From an uncultured bacterium (GTDB lineage: Bacteria; Actinomycetota; Coriobacteriia; Coriobacteriales; Eggerthellaceae): a stretch of 5,172 nucleotides of DNA. The position numbers and the translations under genes are program-made. Below, one piece after another: positions 5,168 to 5,172 of the stretch. Numbering within the stretch: the stretch's first letter is position 1; every line of letters starts with the position of its first letter. The notes beneath the pieces were generated by a model. That model saw only the letters and a program-made list of their open reading frames with translations. It ran no database searches and was not told where the DNA came from. The stretch is taken from the NCBI GenBank assembly GCA_947649215.1, contig CANSQW010000119.1, forward strand, positions 1 through 5,172, written 5' to 3'.

Positions 5168-5172
5168 GTTTT

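Overview
The window is GC-rich chromosomal DNA from a bacterium that is probably an actinomycete of the class Coriobacteriia (Eggerthella/Adlercreutzia-like). This is inferred from codon and base composition, the style of the two-component and UspA proteins, and an initiator tRNA gene with an encoded CCA end; no marker here proves it. Six protein genes, one tRNA gene and one small transposase element can be supported.

Region by region: bases 1-248 hold no gene I can support, only two imperfect C-tract repeats (1-17 and 33-50) and a possible -10 box. A D-2-hydroxyacid dehydrogenase of the CtBP/phosphoglycerate dehydrogenase type runs rightward (249-1238). Facing it is a leftward cluster read 3284 to 1285: an OmpR-type response regulator with a TTG start, a histidine kinase that has only the catalytic core and no sensor domain, and, after a gap of about 200 bases, an XRE-type regulator with an AbrB-like C-terminal half. 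The start of that regulator is ambiguous because a run of ten G lies directly before the likely ATG.

Rightward from 3348 to about 4279 lies a REP-associated tyrosine (Y1/HUH) transposase gene. Two direct copies of a 23-bp repeat lie on its left and one inverted copy on its right, and the DNA is visibly less GC-rich than its neighbours. It sits between the response-regulator leader and the terminator of a leftward initiator tRNA-Met gene (4317-4393), which has its own promoter-like sequence. Bases 4394-4642 hold that promoter and a degenerate GC-rich tandem repeat that abuts the stop codon of a leftward UspA-type stress protein (4643-5122). A dyad that may be an operator lies upstream of it at the window edge.

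How the genes work together: the response regulator and kinase form a two-gene operon (16-base gap) and are presumably partners. The kinase has no membrane or input domain, so its signal must come through a partner protein or a cytoplasmic cue. The XRE/AbrB-like gene may be co-transcribed with them or separate. The dehydrogenase, tRNA and UspA genes look like independent housekeeping or stress units. I found no clear multi-gene novel system; the points worth a second look are the sensorless kinase, the G10 tract at the XRE start, and the transposase with its repeat set beside the tRNA terminator.
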